Assembly: GCF_000208745.1 (NCBI RefSeq)
Contig: NC_030858.1
Coordinates: 32,998,391 to 33,062,390 of the forward strand
DNA from: Theobroma cacao
Taxonomy: Eukaryota > Streptophyta > Magnoliopsida > Malvales > Malvaceae
DNA length: 64,000 nucleotides
Direction: 5' to 3'
The notes below the pieces were generated by a model. That model was not told the origin of the DNA. It did no database searches and saw only the letters and a list, made by a program, of their open reading frames with translations. Below, piece by piece: positions 1 through 12,878 of the stretch (positions within the stretch are counted from its first letter, which is position 1; the number at the start of each line of letters is the position of its first letter). The position numbers and the translations under genes were made by a program.

Positions 1-2082
1 GAGTGAGGCACCATATCACTGAAGACAATTTGGAGAAATCATTGCAAAAAAAATGACAATCATAATTTTTCATCTCATAAAATTTACAATCAATTTCATT
101 AACACACCGAGATATGTTCGACGCAAAGCCATCAAGTAATCTCAATTGTTTCACCCAAGCACAAACGTTTTTTATTTCCTCCTTTTTTAAGGTGTATGCA
201 GCCTTAGGCTTGAAAATTTTTCCATTATTTTTCACAAATTCTAATTCTAGCCACTTGCAATACACCTTCAAATCTTGTCGTGCCTTTAAGTTGTCTTTCA
301 TCTTTTCCTTAACATCCATCATTGTGTTGAATATATTCTCAAATACATTACGTTCAATATACATCACATCTAGATTGTGATGAATAAGAAGCGTATGCCA
401 ATAAGGTAGATCCCAAAATATACTCTTCTTCAACCAATTATGATTTACACCATAGTCCGAAATCTTCTAGTCACCACATTTGTTCCGAATGAGAGATAAG
501 GAAGCAAATTCAAACGTGACAATATTTCCTCACTTGATAATCGAGGAAATAGTGAGTCATGTTCAACTCTTTTTTTAATAAATTTGTCTCTTTGCTTCCT
601 AAAAGGATGATTAGGTCGCAAAAATTGCCGATGATAATAAAAAAAACAAGGTTTCCTACCATGATCGAATATGAAAGACTTAGAATGTTTCATGCAATAC
701 GGACATGATAATCGTCCATGAGTACTCCACCTTGAGAACATACCGTAAACAAGAAAATCATTAATTGTCCATAATAATGTTGCCCTCATATGAAAATTTT
801 GTTTCCTATATCCATCATACGTGACAACACCTTGGTCCACAATACTTTCAACTCATCTATCAAAGGCCTCAAGAAAACATCTATGTTTTGACTTGAATTT
901 TTCTTCCTCGGAATAACCATAATAAGAAATATATATTGTTGTTTCATACACATCCATTGGGGTAAATTGTACACACATCATTACTGGCTAAACAGAATAC
1001 GGTTTTGCAGTTGGTCCAAAAGAAGTGAAACCGTCAGCACATAACCTTAGTTTGACATTTCGAGGTTCCATTGCAAATAACTCATGTGTGCGGTTGAAGT
1101 GTTGCCAAGCCTCACTATCAACAGGGTGTTTGAGGACTCTATCATCACTTTGGTTTTGTGCATGCCACGTCATATGTTCAGCAGTTTTACATAACATATA
1201 AGCCTTTGAAGCTTGAGTATAAGTGGCAAGTAACGCAAAATCTTGTAAGGTATTTTCTTCTGTCTTTTCACACTTAATTTCCTCAATTTATACCGAGGAT
1301 GCTCATATATCATACAATGCTCAAAATTAACAGTTTCCTCATAAAATAGCATACAATTGTTTTTACAAGCATGAATTTTGATATATCCCAGTCCAAGTTT
1401 TACTATTTTTTTTTTCATTCTATAAAAGTCAGTAGGTAAAGTTTCATCTGATGGCAACATATTCTTTATTATCTCCAACAGTCAATCAAAACATAATTCA
1501 CTCAAATTGTACTCTGACTTAACATTTAAAAGTTGCGACACAGCTGAAAATGTTGTGTGCTTTGTGCAACCTGACCACAAAGGTTCCTCTGCATTACTTA
1601 ACAAAAAGTAAAAGCTAGATGTATTTGGGTTTGGATCTTCTTCCACAAACCTTGACTCATTTTCATAACCATAATTGAAAGCAACTTCTGAACCCATAGA
1701 ATCTCTAACTATTCTATTATATAGATTTTCTATTTCCTCTTCATATGTAGGTCTCCATATTCTTCATGTTCATCATTACTAGCATATGATTCAACTCTAT
1801 CTCTACTTCTTGATGATTGTCCAACATCATGTTCCCCATGTAAATTCCAAATTGTGTAAGCACTAGTAAAACCCCTTTTAAAGATGTGCTCTGTCACCTT
1901 ATCAAAATTTAGAAACTTGTTACTACATCAAGAACAAGCGCATATAATTTTATTCTCCCACATAAATGTAGACTTAGAACTTGCAAAATGAATGAATTCA
2001 TTAACTCCATTTATAAATCCATCTCTAATGTATCAATTAGAAGTTAAGCGACAGTACATCCAAGAGCGATCTCCTATCATTT
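1..2082 (-). pseudogene. TNP2-type CACTA transposase, decayed and cut by the window edge
   Basis: Role in the family: cuts and moves CACTA elements. Reading minus from an ATG at 2082, a transposase-associated zinc domain begins (MIGDRSWMY, then INGVNEFIHFASS, with cysteines and AYTIWNLHGE to about 1790). The TNP2 body follows: EPRNVKLRLCADGF near 1020-1070, LPQWMCMKQQYIFL near 930-974, LRPLIDELKVLW near 840-890, and TINDFLVYGMFSRWSTHG with CPYC and HGRKPCFF near 640-770. A DUF4218-like stretch follows (NLKARQDLK to CAWVKQLRLLDGFASNI, about 115-300). Each block is in frame over only 60-130 codons, with stops (for example in the zinc domain) and frameshifts between blocks, so no product is expected. 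The remaining C-terminal part lies left of base 1. The family assignment is firm; activity is excluded by the breaks. Confidence 0.8.
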
Positions 2083-3050
2083 TGTAATCCCAAGTGTCAT
2101 AGAATATAACAGTCAAGAGTAATTTCCACTGTTGTTTACAATAAAATTTGTTAACAACTATATTCCAATATGAAAGACTAAGTTAAACAATTTAAACATA
2201 AATTTTAAAAAATAATTACATCGAGGATAGTATAAATGATTCCATACAAGAATAAAAACAAAAAACCAAGATAGTACATAAGTGTAACTTTATAAACGAG
2301 TAGATAAATTCATATTCACGAGCTTATCTATGTATTAATGAGTACAAAGTTCTATAAAACCAAGTGACTAAGAAATGGCCAAAACTCTTTTACTTTTCCT
2401 TTTAAACAAAAATTAAGCACTATGAATTCGACCCCAACTCATGATTACTTTTGGATGATAAAACTAATCAAATTCCAACATAGGAAAGAAATTGCTAGTT
2501 TTTTTAAAGTAAAGAGTTTTGATTTTTTTATTATTTATTATTAAAAAAATTAAAAAATATTTAGATACAAAACTAATTAGTCAATTTCCCAAAAAAAACA
2601 TACATAGTAAATTTTTTAAAAATGATACATATAATTTTTTATTTTTTCATATTTTATTTGATTTATATTTTCTTCAGTTTAAAGCTGTTTTAAGGAAAGT
2701 GACCAATTAATGTCATGACTTGACCAATTAATGAATATGAAACTTAAAAGTCTCATGTCTTCTTTGCTTATCATCGAGACAATACGTTTTGCTCCACTGC
2801 ATCTCTTCGATAATGGATAAAAGGAGCATGAATTGGTTGGAAATGGTATAAAGTAGTTAATTTGATATGAAATCCAATTAAGCCTTAAACCAATTATGCT
2901 AAAGTTAATTCAAGTGGTTGTAATCAGTTAGGTTTTGTTAAGGATTTTAAGTTTGACTGTAATGTTGTTCTTTTCTTATGTGTGAAAAGTGCAACACAAA
3001 AAGAAAGACAGTATTATTATTCATTTTACATCACAATCAAAAGCAAAAGA

Positions 3051-3087
<37 letters not shown>

Positions 3088-4517
3088 GACTCCATCAAAT
3101 TAAGAAGGTAAATAAGCAATCAATCCTTACTATTTATGGGAATCAGAAATAATGGGGTGGGATGGTAAAAGGTACTTGTGCTGAGTGACACTTACAGAGA
3201 GTGTTGAAAGATGTGGATAATAACAATAGAAGATGCAATTATGAGAGAACAAAAGCCGAGCAACTGATTTAACCAACAAACTTCTCTAGCATTCTAGTAA
3301 AAGAGATTTACATGAGGAAAGAGATTTACAATAAACTTTACAAAACAAAATGACCAGCAGCAACGTTAAGCACTCAAAATTAGGCAACAATGTCTGCAAA
3401 GTGTATGAAACTCACCACTTTTTCTGTACTATACCCTGTTAATCACTATCTTCACTAACTTTTGATGTAACCTTTAGATAATATCTTCACAATCCCAAAT
3501 TTTAAAGCTTTTCATTTCCAAATTAAGCTCAAATCGGCATACAAAAAGCAGTGCAGCATCCATGAAAGGCCATAGCCTGCAAACTAGTTTTTTAATTGTT
3601 AATGAATACTCACATGTGAAATTAAACTCCACACATGTAAAACGGATAGTAATGAAGAGTACTTGCTTTATACAATCAAACAACAATATAAATTGGGAAA
3701 AGTAACTTTACCAGAGATGGTAGAATTTTCCAAGATTCTTTGCTTGATGAGCTTTGTTCAAAATTCTACTTCAAATCATAGCCATTATGTTTGTTGAGAT
3801 GCTGGCCTTGCAATTCAAAGAAGAAGATTGACTTTGGCACCATTATAACCTTTTTTGAACTTAAAACTTCATTTTAACTTGCAGTAAAGGACTACTTAAA
3901 TGAATTGTCAATTTCAATAAAAAAACAAATTTGTGAGACTGGATATTATCTCTTCGATTTTAAATTACTTAATAAAAGCGATCATCTCTTCGTCTCTAAA
4001 AATTTAAAGCCAACATCTCTGAATTAAGATCTCAAATTTGAGAGCATAAGCTACATATTGGCTATTGTAAGATGGTAGAGGCAACTAGATTTTTCTTCTT
4101 TGGGTGCTTTTGATCTCTTGTGCAGTCCATAGATAATCTTATTTGTATCAAAGCTGATACATAGTCTGGTTATTGAACCAACCAGTGGAAGAAAATGCAT
4201 GGAAAAACCAGTATAGTTCTCGCCCATATAAACTGATAAACACAGGCTAGAAACATTACAAAGAAAAACATATTACACAAAATTTCCACACCAATAGAAA
4301 AGTTTTCTGGAAAGTTGAAAGGAGGAAAATGAAAATAGGCACATTGGTGACATTGCAGCAACCAGAAACTACTACAAGTCCTGACAACTTTGAATGTACC
4401 AGTGTGAATTATGAGCTATTGACGCCTAGATATCTGGAGAATTATCAACTAGACTAAGAACGATATCGAGTATTGAAAAGTCCTTACTGTTCATTGATTC
4501 CTCAAAAGGTCGAATTA
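2083..4517. other. Noncoding interior of the CACTA element or flanking DNA, no gene recognised
   Basis: Only short open frames (60-70 codons) without recognisable motifs occur here. The stretch contains a (TAA)n microsatellite and AT-rich sequence. It may hold eroded exons of a second CACTA gene (TNPA-like), but nothing in the translations supports that. Confidence 0.4.
3053..3085. repeat. (TAA)n microsatellite
   Basis: Eleven uninterrupted TAA units, seen directly. Confidence 0.9.
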
Positions 4518-4630
4518 GTCAGATAGTGATTAACTTCTCTAGATATAGTTATGAATTTCTACCCCAAATTCGTTGAAAAGAAGAAAAAGCAGACATTGTA
4601 CCCTGTTAGTCAGATAGTGATTAACTTATC

Positions 4631-4906
4631 GGGAAAGTGACGAGTCAGCCAGCAAATTGGTTTCAGCCAAGGGTTTCGGCACAAGAAGGGGATCCACCAA
4701 ATGGGTTTCACCCTCTGCTCTTGGGAAAGTGACGAGTCAGCCAGCAAATCGGTTTCAGCTAAGGGTCTCGACACAAGAAGGGGATCCAACAAATGGGTTT
4801 CACCTTCTACTCTCGGGAAAGTGACGAGTCAGCCAGCAAATCGGTTTCAGCCAAGGGTCTCAGCACAAGAAAGGGATCCACCAAATGAGGTTCAACTTTG
4901 CTATCG
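4631..4906. repeat. Tandem repeat, 3 x 92 bp
   Basis: Three head-to-tail units start at 4631, 4723 and 4815, each beginning GGGAAAGTGACGAGTCAGCC and containing GGTTTCAGC(C/T)AAGGGT. Spacing is exactly 92 bp with a few substitutions per unit. A 92-bp unit is not a multiple of three, so the short open frames crossing it (both strands) change frame from unit to unit and are not coding repeats. A 19-bp word, GTCAGATAGTGATTAACTT, occurs at 4518 and again at 4609, 91 bp apart, suggesting the array once began further left. Confidence 0.85.
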
Positions 4907-5033
4907 GCAAAAGAAGGGGAAGCAAAGTTGAGGATTTGGGGAAAGTGAGCGGCGCAGATGTTAGGGATTTGTAATTGAGTTATATCTGTTTGGTTTCTTT
5001 TAAAATTAAGTTGGGGAGTTTTAAAAACAGTTT

Positions 5034-5096
5034 GGCCGGGTGGTAGAATCGATTAAAGTCTAATTCATTTAACATTTGACCAAAGGTTCAATTCTT
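5034..5096 (+). other. tRNA-like A-box/B-box pair (possible SINE or tRNA relic)
   Basis: TGGTAGAATCG (5041-5051) fits the RNA polymerase III A-box consensus TRGYNNARNNG, and GGTTCAATTCT (5085-5095) fits the B-box with one mismatch, 44 bp apart. There is no convincing acceptor stem, so this is not an intact tRNA gene. It could be a chance match or a tRNA-derived SINE head. Confidence 0.25.
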
Positions 5097-5408
5097 TACC
5101 TTAATACAAATTTAAACACTTTAAATTTTATTAATAAATTATTTTTTTATATTACTCAATATCAAACATAATGTTATATTACTAAATTTATTATATATAT
5201 ATTAATGACACAAATTATATGTTATACTTTGATATATATTACAAAATTTGTATAATTAATTATCAATATAATTTTAGAAAAAAGTATGATAATAACTAAT
5301 AAAATTAATAACTGTAATCATATAAATGAAATTTACTATAAGCTTACATATAAAACATATTAATATATATATGTATGATGTTTTAATATTCCATATACAT
5401 ACATATAT

Positions 5409-8347
5409 TGTCAAGCCTAACCCTAAATTATCTACCATGTTACACATGAGACTGATAGAGTGATTGTATATTTGAACAGCCCCGGAAGAATATTTAAAAG
5501 TCGGTATTGTGCTTAAAAGTATAAGTAAGTCGATTTATACCTCGAACTAATTAAAATAGAGATTTTAAAGTGAAATTAAGAGCTTCACAGTCCAAGGATG
5601 ACTCAAAATGGTAATTCGGAGTTCGATGATCAATTTGAAGTCAGACCGAAATTTTCACTATTTATGAGCAAAATGGTCATTTGCCACCTGGGGACAAAAT
5701 GAGAATTTTAGAAAAGATTTTTTTTGGCCCCATTTGACTTATTGGAGTATGATTTGAGGTTTAGAAGTGAAAAATTTTAATTTCGGTATAATTTGGAGTA
5801 TATGGACGAAATGGTAATTTTGCCACCCTATGGGCAAATCGGTAAATTTTCACCTCCGACACTTGTCAAGATCAAGGGATTTTATTCATCATGGAAATGG
5901 ATAAACATGAGAAATGTGTGGTGAAGAATTAAAGAATTAAAAGTCAAATATTTAAAATTTGAACTAATAAGGAAATGCCATGTGTCATGTTTTTATTATT
6001 TTATTGTTTCTTTATAAAAAAGGCATAAAAATCAGACAATTTCTTTCATATGGCCGGCCAAACCAAGAGCAAAGAAGAACAAAGGGAGAAAGGAAAAACA
6101 AAAACCCTAGGTGGAGAAATTCAAGGGAAAATTGGTGAAAATTTAAGGAAACAAGTGACAAAAGGTAAAATTTCTTGATTTTGACTTGTGATCTACCTTT
6201 CCCATGCATTTCTCCTCATTTTTCAAGGTTAAATTACATGTTCTCGTGATGAATTCATGGCTGGTTTGAATGGGTATGGAGAGAGAATGATGTTAGATTG
6301 ATTTGATTCTAAGTTATGTTTATGTTTTTAGTTAGTTAAGCATGTTTAAAAACAAAACAATAAGAAAAGAACCCATTTTCCCCATGAACCTTCAATGGTC
6401 GAACCTTATGTGAAGTGTAGAAGTAATGAATTGATTTTGTGATCAAGTGAATTGGTTAAAAAATTGATGAAATGATGATTTATGGTGAGAAAATGGAATG
6501 AAAATTTTTTTAATGATAGTGCACCACAATGGCCGAAATTTTCAAGAAGAATTGTGAGGGTTGTTAGGCTGAATTTTAGATTATTGGAATTGTATTTAGT
6601 GAATTGAAATATTAGAAATAAAATGGAGCAATTTGGAGCTAAATCGAACACAATTGTCATTTAATCGGGTAATAGGCCGAATTAGGTCAGCACCACATTT
6701 AAGCGGTAGTCGGATAAGTTGCATATCATATCATGCATATAAATTGATTTTATAATGGTCAAGCATTGATGTGGTGAATTATGTATTATACATTGTGGAT
6801 AGATGGTGAGTAAATTATACTAATAAAAGTACAGAGATTGTGCTTGGAAACTGAGATTAGGAGTACATCGACTCCTAGAACTGTGAGTAAACTTATTATC
6901 GTCTTAATTATCTAGAGTAGTTTTATACAATTGTGTGATTTTATGAAAAATGGGTTTAAATGGTAAATTGCTATGTTTTAGGAGAAATTGTGATTTTATA
7001 AAATGATTTTATAAATTTTTTGAAAAAATTGAATACTGGTTTTGAAAATAGAGTAATTAGAGACTGTCTGCTTGTGTTGTAAATTTATGATTTTAAATTG
7101 AATGGCTTATGACAATATATAAGCATGAATGGCTAAATTGATTTTTGGTGTTAAATTATTTGTACTGTGTATTCAGCCTTGAGAGGCTAGGTTGCGATAA
7201 ATTGCCATGTCATGCAGAAAAAGATTTTATAAATCAAGTGGTAGATAAAATAATCCATAGTCACTGCAGTGGTGGGGGTTTCTGTGGACTGCCTATGAGA
7301 GGGGCGCGGTAACTCAATTATATATTTACCTTCGGGGGGAGATGTTGGATGAAGTATCTCTTGAGGTAAAGATTTGAGTGCACTTCACGTGGACCACCGT
7401 GTGAAAGTGAGACTCAGCCAATGCCAAGGCATGGCTAAAATTTTCGATGTAAAGACATTTAACAGCCTTGACGGACTCGGTTGGGATAACCTTCGATCAA
7501 GGTATCCTTGATAACTGAGTATGAGAATGATTTTTGGTACGAGCTAAGCTTTTCAGGAAATCATAAGCCTAGTTGTTTATTTGGTTGAAATGAGTTAAAA
7601 GGTAATAAAATTACAGTATGATGACTTATTTTAATTCGTCTTCATTTACTCGCCTTTAGATAGTTTAGATGGTGTCTGTTTACTCATTAGAATTTTATAA
7701 TCTCACCACCCTCATTTCCTCACATTTTAGGCTCGAGGAATTCCATAGTTAGCTGACTTTGACAAGGACCTTCATTTGGACTTGAATCGGTAAAAGTTGT
7801 AGGTTTTCAGCTTCCGATACATTTTGGTTAGATGTGGGCCCACGTGTCGCTGTAAAAGTAATTTTATGCTTTGGTTATTTGCTTTATAGTATATATAAAT
7901 ATAATTAACTTTCACGCTATAAGAATTATTTACCGATAGCTTTATAAAAAATTGTTTTACAAGAAAATAGTTTATTTTATTGAATATTTTTATTATATTC
8001 AAATGGTCAAATTTTCACTTCAGATGAACGTTTTAGATACTTAATTTGTTTTTAAATCACTAAATATATATTTTCTGCTTACCTACTACATTTTTAGCAA
8101 GTTTTGAAATTTTTGACGAAAAATGACGAAATTGCCCTTGTGAGTAAAAAAACAATATGTTATGTTCTGATTTGAAAATGACTCGTAATCCTTTGAATTA
8201 CGATATTTGATAACTATTGCTCATCGGGAAAGTGCGAAAGCTGATACGAGAGCCTTGCGAGGTTTCGATCGGCATTCGAGGTGAAAAATGTCTGTCGAGG
8301 CTTCGCAGCGGTTGTCACGGGCTCGATGGGAGTTCCGGGTCGTGACA
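5409..8347 (+). mobile_element. Solo LTR, family A (Ty3/gypsy-like), 2.94 kb
   Basis: The segment begins TGTCAAGC and ends GGGTCGTGACA, so it has TGTCA...TGACA termini, and it is flanked on both sides by TATAT (5404-5408 and 8348-8352), a perfect 5-bp target duplication. No gag or pol coding is visible inside, which together with the length indicates a solo LTR left by recombination between two LTRs. A second copy of the same family begins at 63033 and is alignable over its first kilobase. A TATA-like stretch near 6010, followed by leader-like sequence and a GGTAAAAT donor-like site near 6165, suggests plus-strand transcription. Gypsy assignment is inferred from the termini and the large LTR size. 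The insertion lies in the AT-rich region of the CACTA element. Confidence 0.75.
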
Positions 8348-8949
8348 TATATACATATTAACTTATAAAGTTATATCAATTAAATAATATAACTTGTACT
8401 TTCATATTAANTACTAATTAAATTAATAAAAATAAAAATATAATTATATTCTTTTGTAATATGATATGATATTCATATTATTTAAATATAATTAATAATT
8501 TAATAATTTTTTTATTTATATATATTCATATCATCGCATTAATTATTTAACTAATTATATTTTAAATATATTATATTAATAACTATATTATAAATCTATC
8601 TTCTTAATTTATATATATTAACTAATTACAATTAAAACGTACATAAAGTATTATTATTTTTGTTTAATTTATTATTATATCTTATCATGTATTTTTATAA
8701 AATTAACAAATTTATTTTGTTCTTTTTATAAACTTTTTAATGTTATAAAATTAATGAATTTGAAAATTAAATTTTAATGTATGATTCAATAAAGTTTTAA
8801 AAAAAGTACAAAAATAATCAAAGGAAAACATACTTAAACTTTTAAATATTATGAACTTCAATATGTATATATTTGCTTTTATTAATATCTATTTTTTTAT
8901 AAAAGATTAATAAAATTTATAAAAAGTATAAATAATTTTAAGAAAAAAA
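8348..8949. other. AT-rich DNA of the CACTA element, no gene
   Basis: Very AT-rich sequence with no open frame of note. Similar sequence, in the same order before CACTA subterminal repeats, is found at about 59560-59890. One ambiguous base (N) is at 8411. Confidence 0.6.
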
Positions 8950-9270
8950 TTAAAAAAATACTATTACCAACAAAAAATTCCATTGGAAACTTTAGCGGGC
9001 TTTCAAATTTTTTTGGTCCTTAAACTTTTCGATAGATTTTCAATAGATAATCTTCCGTTGGAAATTCCGTCGGAAAAGGTGGTGGGTGAAATATTTTTGG
9101 GCGCTAAAAAATTCTCTAACGGATTTCTAACGAAAAAATTTCATTAGAATATTGTTGTTGGAAATCCATCGAAAATCCATCGAAAAAATTAACAATAATT
9201 TTTGTTAGAATTCCATTAGAAATTTCCAACGAAATTTTTTTCATTGAAAAAAAACTGTTTTCTTGTGGTG
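8950..9270 (-). repeat. CACTA subterminal repeat zone and terminus
   Basis: Dense short direct and inverted copies of words such as TTTCCAACGAAATTT, GGAAATCCATCGAAAA and CCGTCGGAAA, ending in CACCACAAGAAAACAG when read on minus from 9270. Such subterminal arrays are the usual binding region for CACTA TNPA-type proteins. Comparable zones occur at 56614-57050 and 59895-60045. Confidence 0.7.
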
Positions 9271-10270
9271 GAAGTTTGCCCTATATGCTCTTCCATGTAT
9301 CCACGTATCATTTATATGCTCTTTTTTTGGAACTAAAAGTCTACAAAATGATTTAGTGCTATATTCTCCACTTGTGCCTTTTTCCAAACTGCTTTATCCT
9401 TCAAGTGTTCATTGAGATGGTAATACTTTATGAGCTCCATCAAGCTTACCCATTGTTCTCGCTCTTAACCAAAGGGCTCTCTCCTCAAATATTCTTTATT
9501 CCAATGCCATTCTTTATTAGTTCACTCGGCAAATTTTTTTATTGTTCCTTCATTATTCACTTTGAGTGCATATATCCTAAGCACCACTTGTTGAAGACTA
9601 ACACCATCAACCCATTCATCAACCAAAAACTGTATATTGGCACCATTTCCTACCAAAAACCAAAATTAGATGATACTTGGAAGAAAAATTTGTTAATGGG
9701 GTAAAGATGATTAATAATATTTTGTTAAACTTTTGAGCACCTCTTGCTACCATGGTCCATCGGTAGAAGATTAGTGGGGTCTTCACTAACTTTTTCAACA
9801 ATCACCTTCCTCAAAAGGCAATTCTTCTTCATACGAAACCTCCAAATCCAGTTGTTCAAAAGAACTCGATTTTTCACCTCGAGGTCAATAATGCCTAACT
9901 CTCCATTCTCCTTATAGTTACACACATTTCCTTACTCAACGAAGTGTATTTTTTTCTTTGAATCAATCACACTCAATAAAGACCTGTTGTGAATCTTGTC
10001 AATCTTGTTCTTCACACTTATGGGGATTTTAAAAAGAAATAGAAAATAAAAAGACTAACCAACATTGTCCGTAGCAAGGTGATCTTTCAACCTAAAAAGA
10101 GTGTTTTTGCCTTCCAACCTGTCAATTTAGCCTTGAATATTTCCACCACCAATTTTCATATTTTAATGGATTATTGATTAACACCTAATGGAAGACCCCA
10201 AGTACATTATGAGGATTACCTCAACTTTACAAAAGATGTTTGCAACCCACCTCTCAATGATATTTTTTTC
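9271..10270 (-). pseudogene. LINE (non-LTR retrotransposon) reverse transcriptase fragment
   Basis: On minus, the C-terminal part of an L1-type RT and the region behind it can be read: YLGSSIRC near 10190, WKAKTL near 10105, NGELGIIDLEVKNRVLLNNWIWRF near 9840-9905, GNGANIQFLVDEWVDG near 9600-9670, and GEYSTKSFCRLL near 9330. Stops and frame changes are frequent. Sequence expected to follow (zf-RVT, RNase H) is missing because the CACTA terminus begins at 9270; the rest of the LINE should lie left of this window if the CACTA element inserted into it. Confidence 0.7.
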
Positions 10271-11549
10271 TAACGGTGAGAAAAATTGGATCGAACCAAT
10301 GACACGACCAAACCAAATGCAATTTAGGTAAAATGATTCGGTCTGATTGGTCCATTCAGTTCAATCGATCCAAAAAGTTTGTTTTAATCTATTTTTTTTG
10401 TCAATTTTCGATCCTCGAATTTTTGGATCGAATCGACCAAAAAATCAAACTTAATATTTTATATATACATATGTTGTATTTATATAAAATATATTTCCTA
10501 TTTACTACTTACAAAGTTACTACGAAAGTAAATTTTATTATCTTTGTTATGTTGAATCTTGAATGCTAGAACTTAAAGGTTACAACTCTTAAATATTAAT
10601 TTGATGGCTTATGTGGAAGGACAAAGGTTGTCTTAACTTGGATGTTAATTTTAAAGATATTGATGTTGTTAATGTTAAATGTTATGCTTGATGTGAGTGA
10701 GAGGACAAAGTTTTTTTTTTGTTTAGATTAATTGCATATTTAATAATTATAGATGAAATTTATAAATTTAAATGTTGAAATTTGTAAGAGACAACAATGA
10801 TAAAATTTCAATTCTTTTGGTTCAAAACCAAATCAACAGAACCAATTCAATCTTTGATTTTGAACCTCTCTTTAAGATTGGTTTGTTTTTCAAAAAAGTT
10901 TGGTTCATTTGGTCCTTGATTTTGATAGACCGAACCGATCGAATTGATCAATTGTTCACTCCTATTTATCTCCACTCCTTTTCCAATAAGGCAACTCTTA
11001 TTAAAGTTAATCTCAATAAAAGTTTCTAATATTTTAAATAATAATAATAATAAAAATAACTAAAGAAGATAACATTAAATATGAGGTTAAGGCTTATTTT
11101 TTAAGGTTATAAACAAGAAAACACAAGATTAATAAATATAATTCTTTGAATGGGCATTGTAAAGATGCTAATACCTACCCTATACATAACTGTACTCCTA
11201 AGTATGGCAAACAGGGAAAAATAAAGTAGCCTTTGTTTTAAGTATGACAAATAGGGAAAAATAAAGGTTTATGGTGGCTATTGTAACAACCACAATACGT
11301 TTCGTTGATCATTTACTTTATATACAAGGTATAAAGAAACACATAATAAAACACTTGTTTAAGGATAGATTATAAGTGTTCAACATAGTTTGATATATAA
11401 ACATGCAAAGTACCACATAGTGTTCTTCAACATTGAGCAAGACATGTAATGATATGCATGATATCCAAGTGGATTACCACTTGACTTTTTGTCCACTTGG
11501 TACATGCAAGCATTAGCTTTAACAAATGGGAGGAAATTCGATACATTTG
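10271..11549. other. No gene recognised
   Basis: AT-rich sequence with short open frames (78 and 85 codons on plus, 64 on minus) that match nothing I know. The last few hundred bases before 11550 may be eroded LINE sequence continuing the fragment at 14534-14730 across the inserted LTR, but this is weak. Confidence 0.4.
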
Positions 11550-12845
11550 TGTAGACATCGTATTTTATCTCCAAGCATTTTTAATTATTTGCTCTATTTT
11601 ATTTGATTTTCTTATGATGGGTTACCTTTGAGCCCAACTAAAAGCTAGGCTTCTTTGATGTCTAATCTTTGGGTATTATAAAATAGACCCATGTTTAGGC
11701 TCTTAAATTTTAAGATCCATGAATCCCAAATAAATAAATAAAAATAATATCACCCTTGAGCCTCACCCTTTTTTTTATTAGACCCTTTAAATCCCTCTTA
11801 AAAATGGAGGTTCAACATAGACATTGAATCTAAAAGCCGGTGAAGTTAAAAAATAGGGAAAGGCCAAATCACACAGTACCAAAGGCAGCGGGCAAGTCTT
11901 CTATCCACTACCAATGGAGATATTTGGAAAACAATCTTATTTCCCCGCGGTTATAAAAACCAGGATAAAAACACAAAAAAAAAAGATTTTTTTTGTTTTA
12001 GAAATAAAAAAAACCTTGAGAAAATAAAAAATCCAAGTTTCTAGCAATCGATAATATACCACAATATCATAAAAAAGAAAAAAAAAAGAAACAAGAGCAA
12101 AACAATGTTCTGCAAGGATTTTCTTAATTTGATTTTCTCAATTTCTAGGGTTTTGAGACGAGGATGAAGATTGAAGAGTGAGAATCGAGAAAGAAAAAGA
12201 GGGTTTTGTTGGTTGAGACGGTGGATTTCATAATGGTGGAGGTGCACGATAGAGAAAAAAAAGGGAAGAAAAGCGGCATAGAGAGTAGAGAGGGAGTCGT
12301 TTGGTAAAGAAAGAAGGTGAAAAAGGAAAATAAGGGATAGGCTAAAAAAAAAAAGTTTTATACCTAACATTTGGGTAGGTAGGCCACAAAATGATGTCGT
12401 CTTTATTTGAAAAAAGAGAAATCTTAAGGCAAGGGCTAGTGTGATTTACACAATACAAGCCCACAAAGCTTGGACCATTTTGTAGCAGGTCGCATGTTGG
12501 GCCACATCATAGTAGAACCAAGCCAGGCTTGGCCCTTGTCCCTCTTCTGGTCCAATAGCTGTTGATTTCAAGTTGTACACAAATCACAATTGCTTGGGTC
12601 AGGTTGACTTAAAAAAAGTATGGGCTTTGTTGAAGATAATTTTGTTGATTGGGCTGATTGGTTGTATGCATGAATTTGCTATGTATTTGTTGGTAGTTTT
12701 AATTAATATAATAGTTTTATTTTTAAAAAAATAATAATAACAAATAGATTAGTTTATGAAAAAGTATGTATGTCCATAAATATGCATCATAAAAAAAGAT
12801 ATATGTATAAGAAAATATGCAAAAATGTAGTTTAGCTAAGCTTTA

Positions 12846-12878
<33 letters not shown>

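Larger units (their letters stand above)
1..9270 (-). mobile_element. CACTA (En/Spm) DNA transposon, left part outside the window
   Basis: Seen: a TNP2-type transposase remnant on minus (2082 to 1) and, at the right edge, a terminus that reads CACCACAAGAAAACAG on minus, one base away from the usual CACTACAAGAAAA start of CACTA elements. It is preceded by a subterminal zone of short repeats built on TTTCC(A/G)ACGGAAATTT-like words (8950-9270). The element reads from 9270 leftward, so its other terminus lies beyond base 1. It is interrupted by a solo LTR (5409-8347). A related copy of its AT-rich plus subterminal zone, without that LTR, lies at 59100-60045. Inference: these parts belong to one insertion. 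The right end abuts LINE reverse-transcriptase sequence that breaks off at 9271, which supports 9270 as the boundary. The 3-bp target duplication cannot be checked because the partner end is missing. Confidence 0.6.

Noticed and set aside
4701..4931. 76-codon plus frame over the 92-bp repeats
   Set aside because: The repeat length is not a multiple of three and the protein repeats do not stay in frame; not a gene.
12041..12370. 109-codon hydrophobic minus frame
   Set aside because: Low-complexity Phe/Leu-rich translation of A-rich LTR sequence, no domain.
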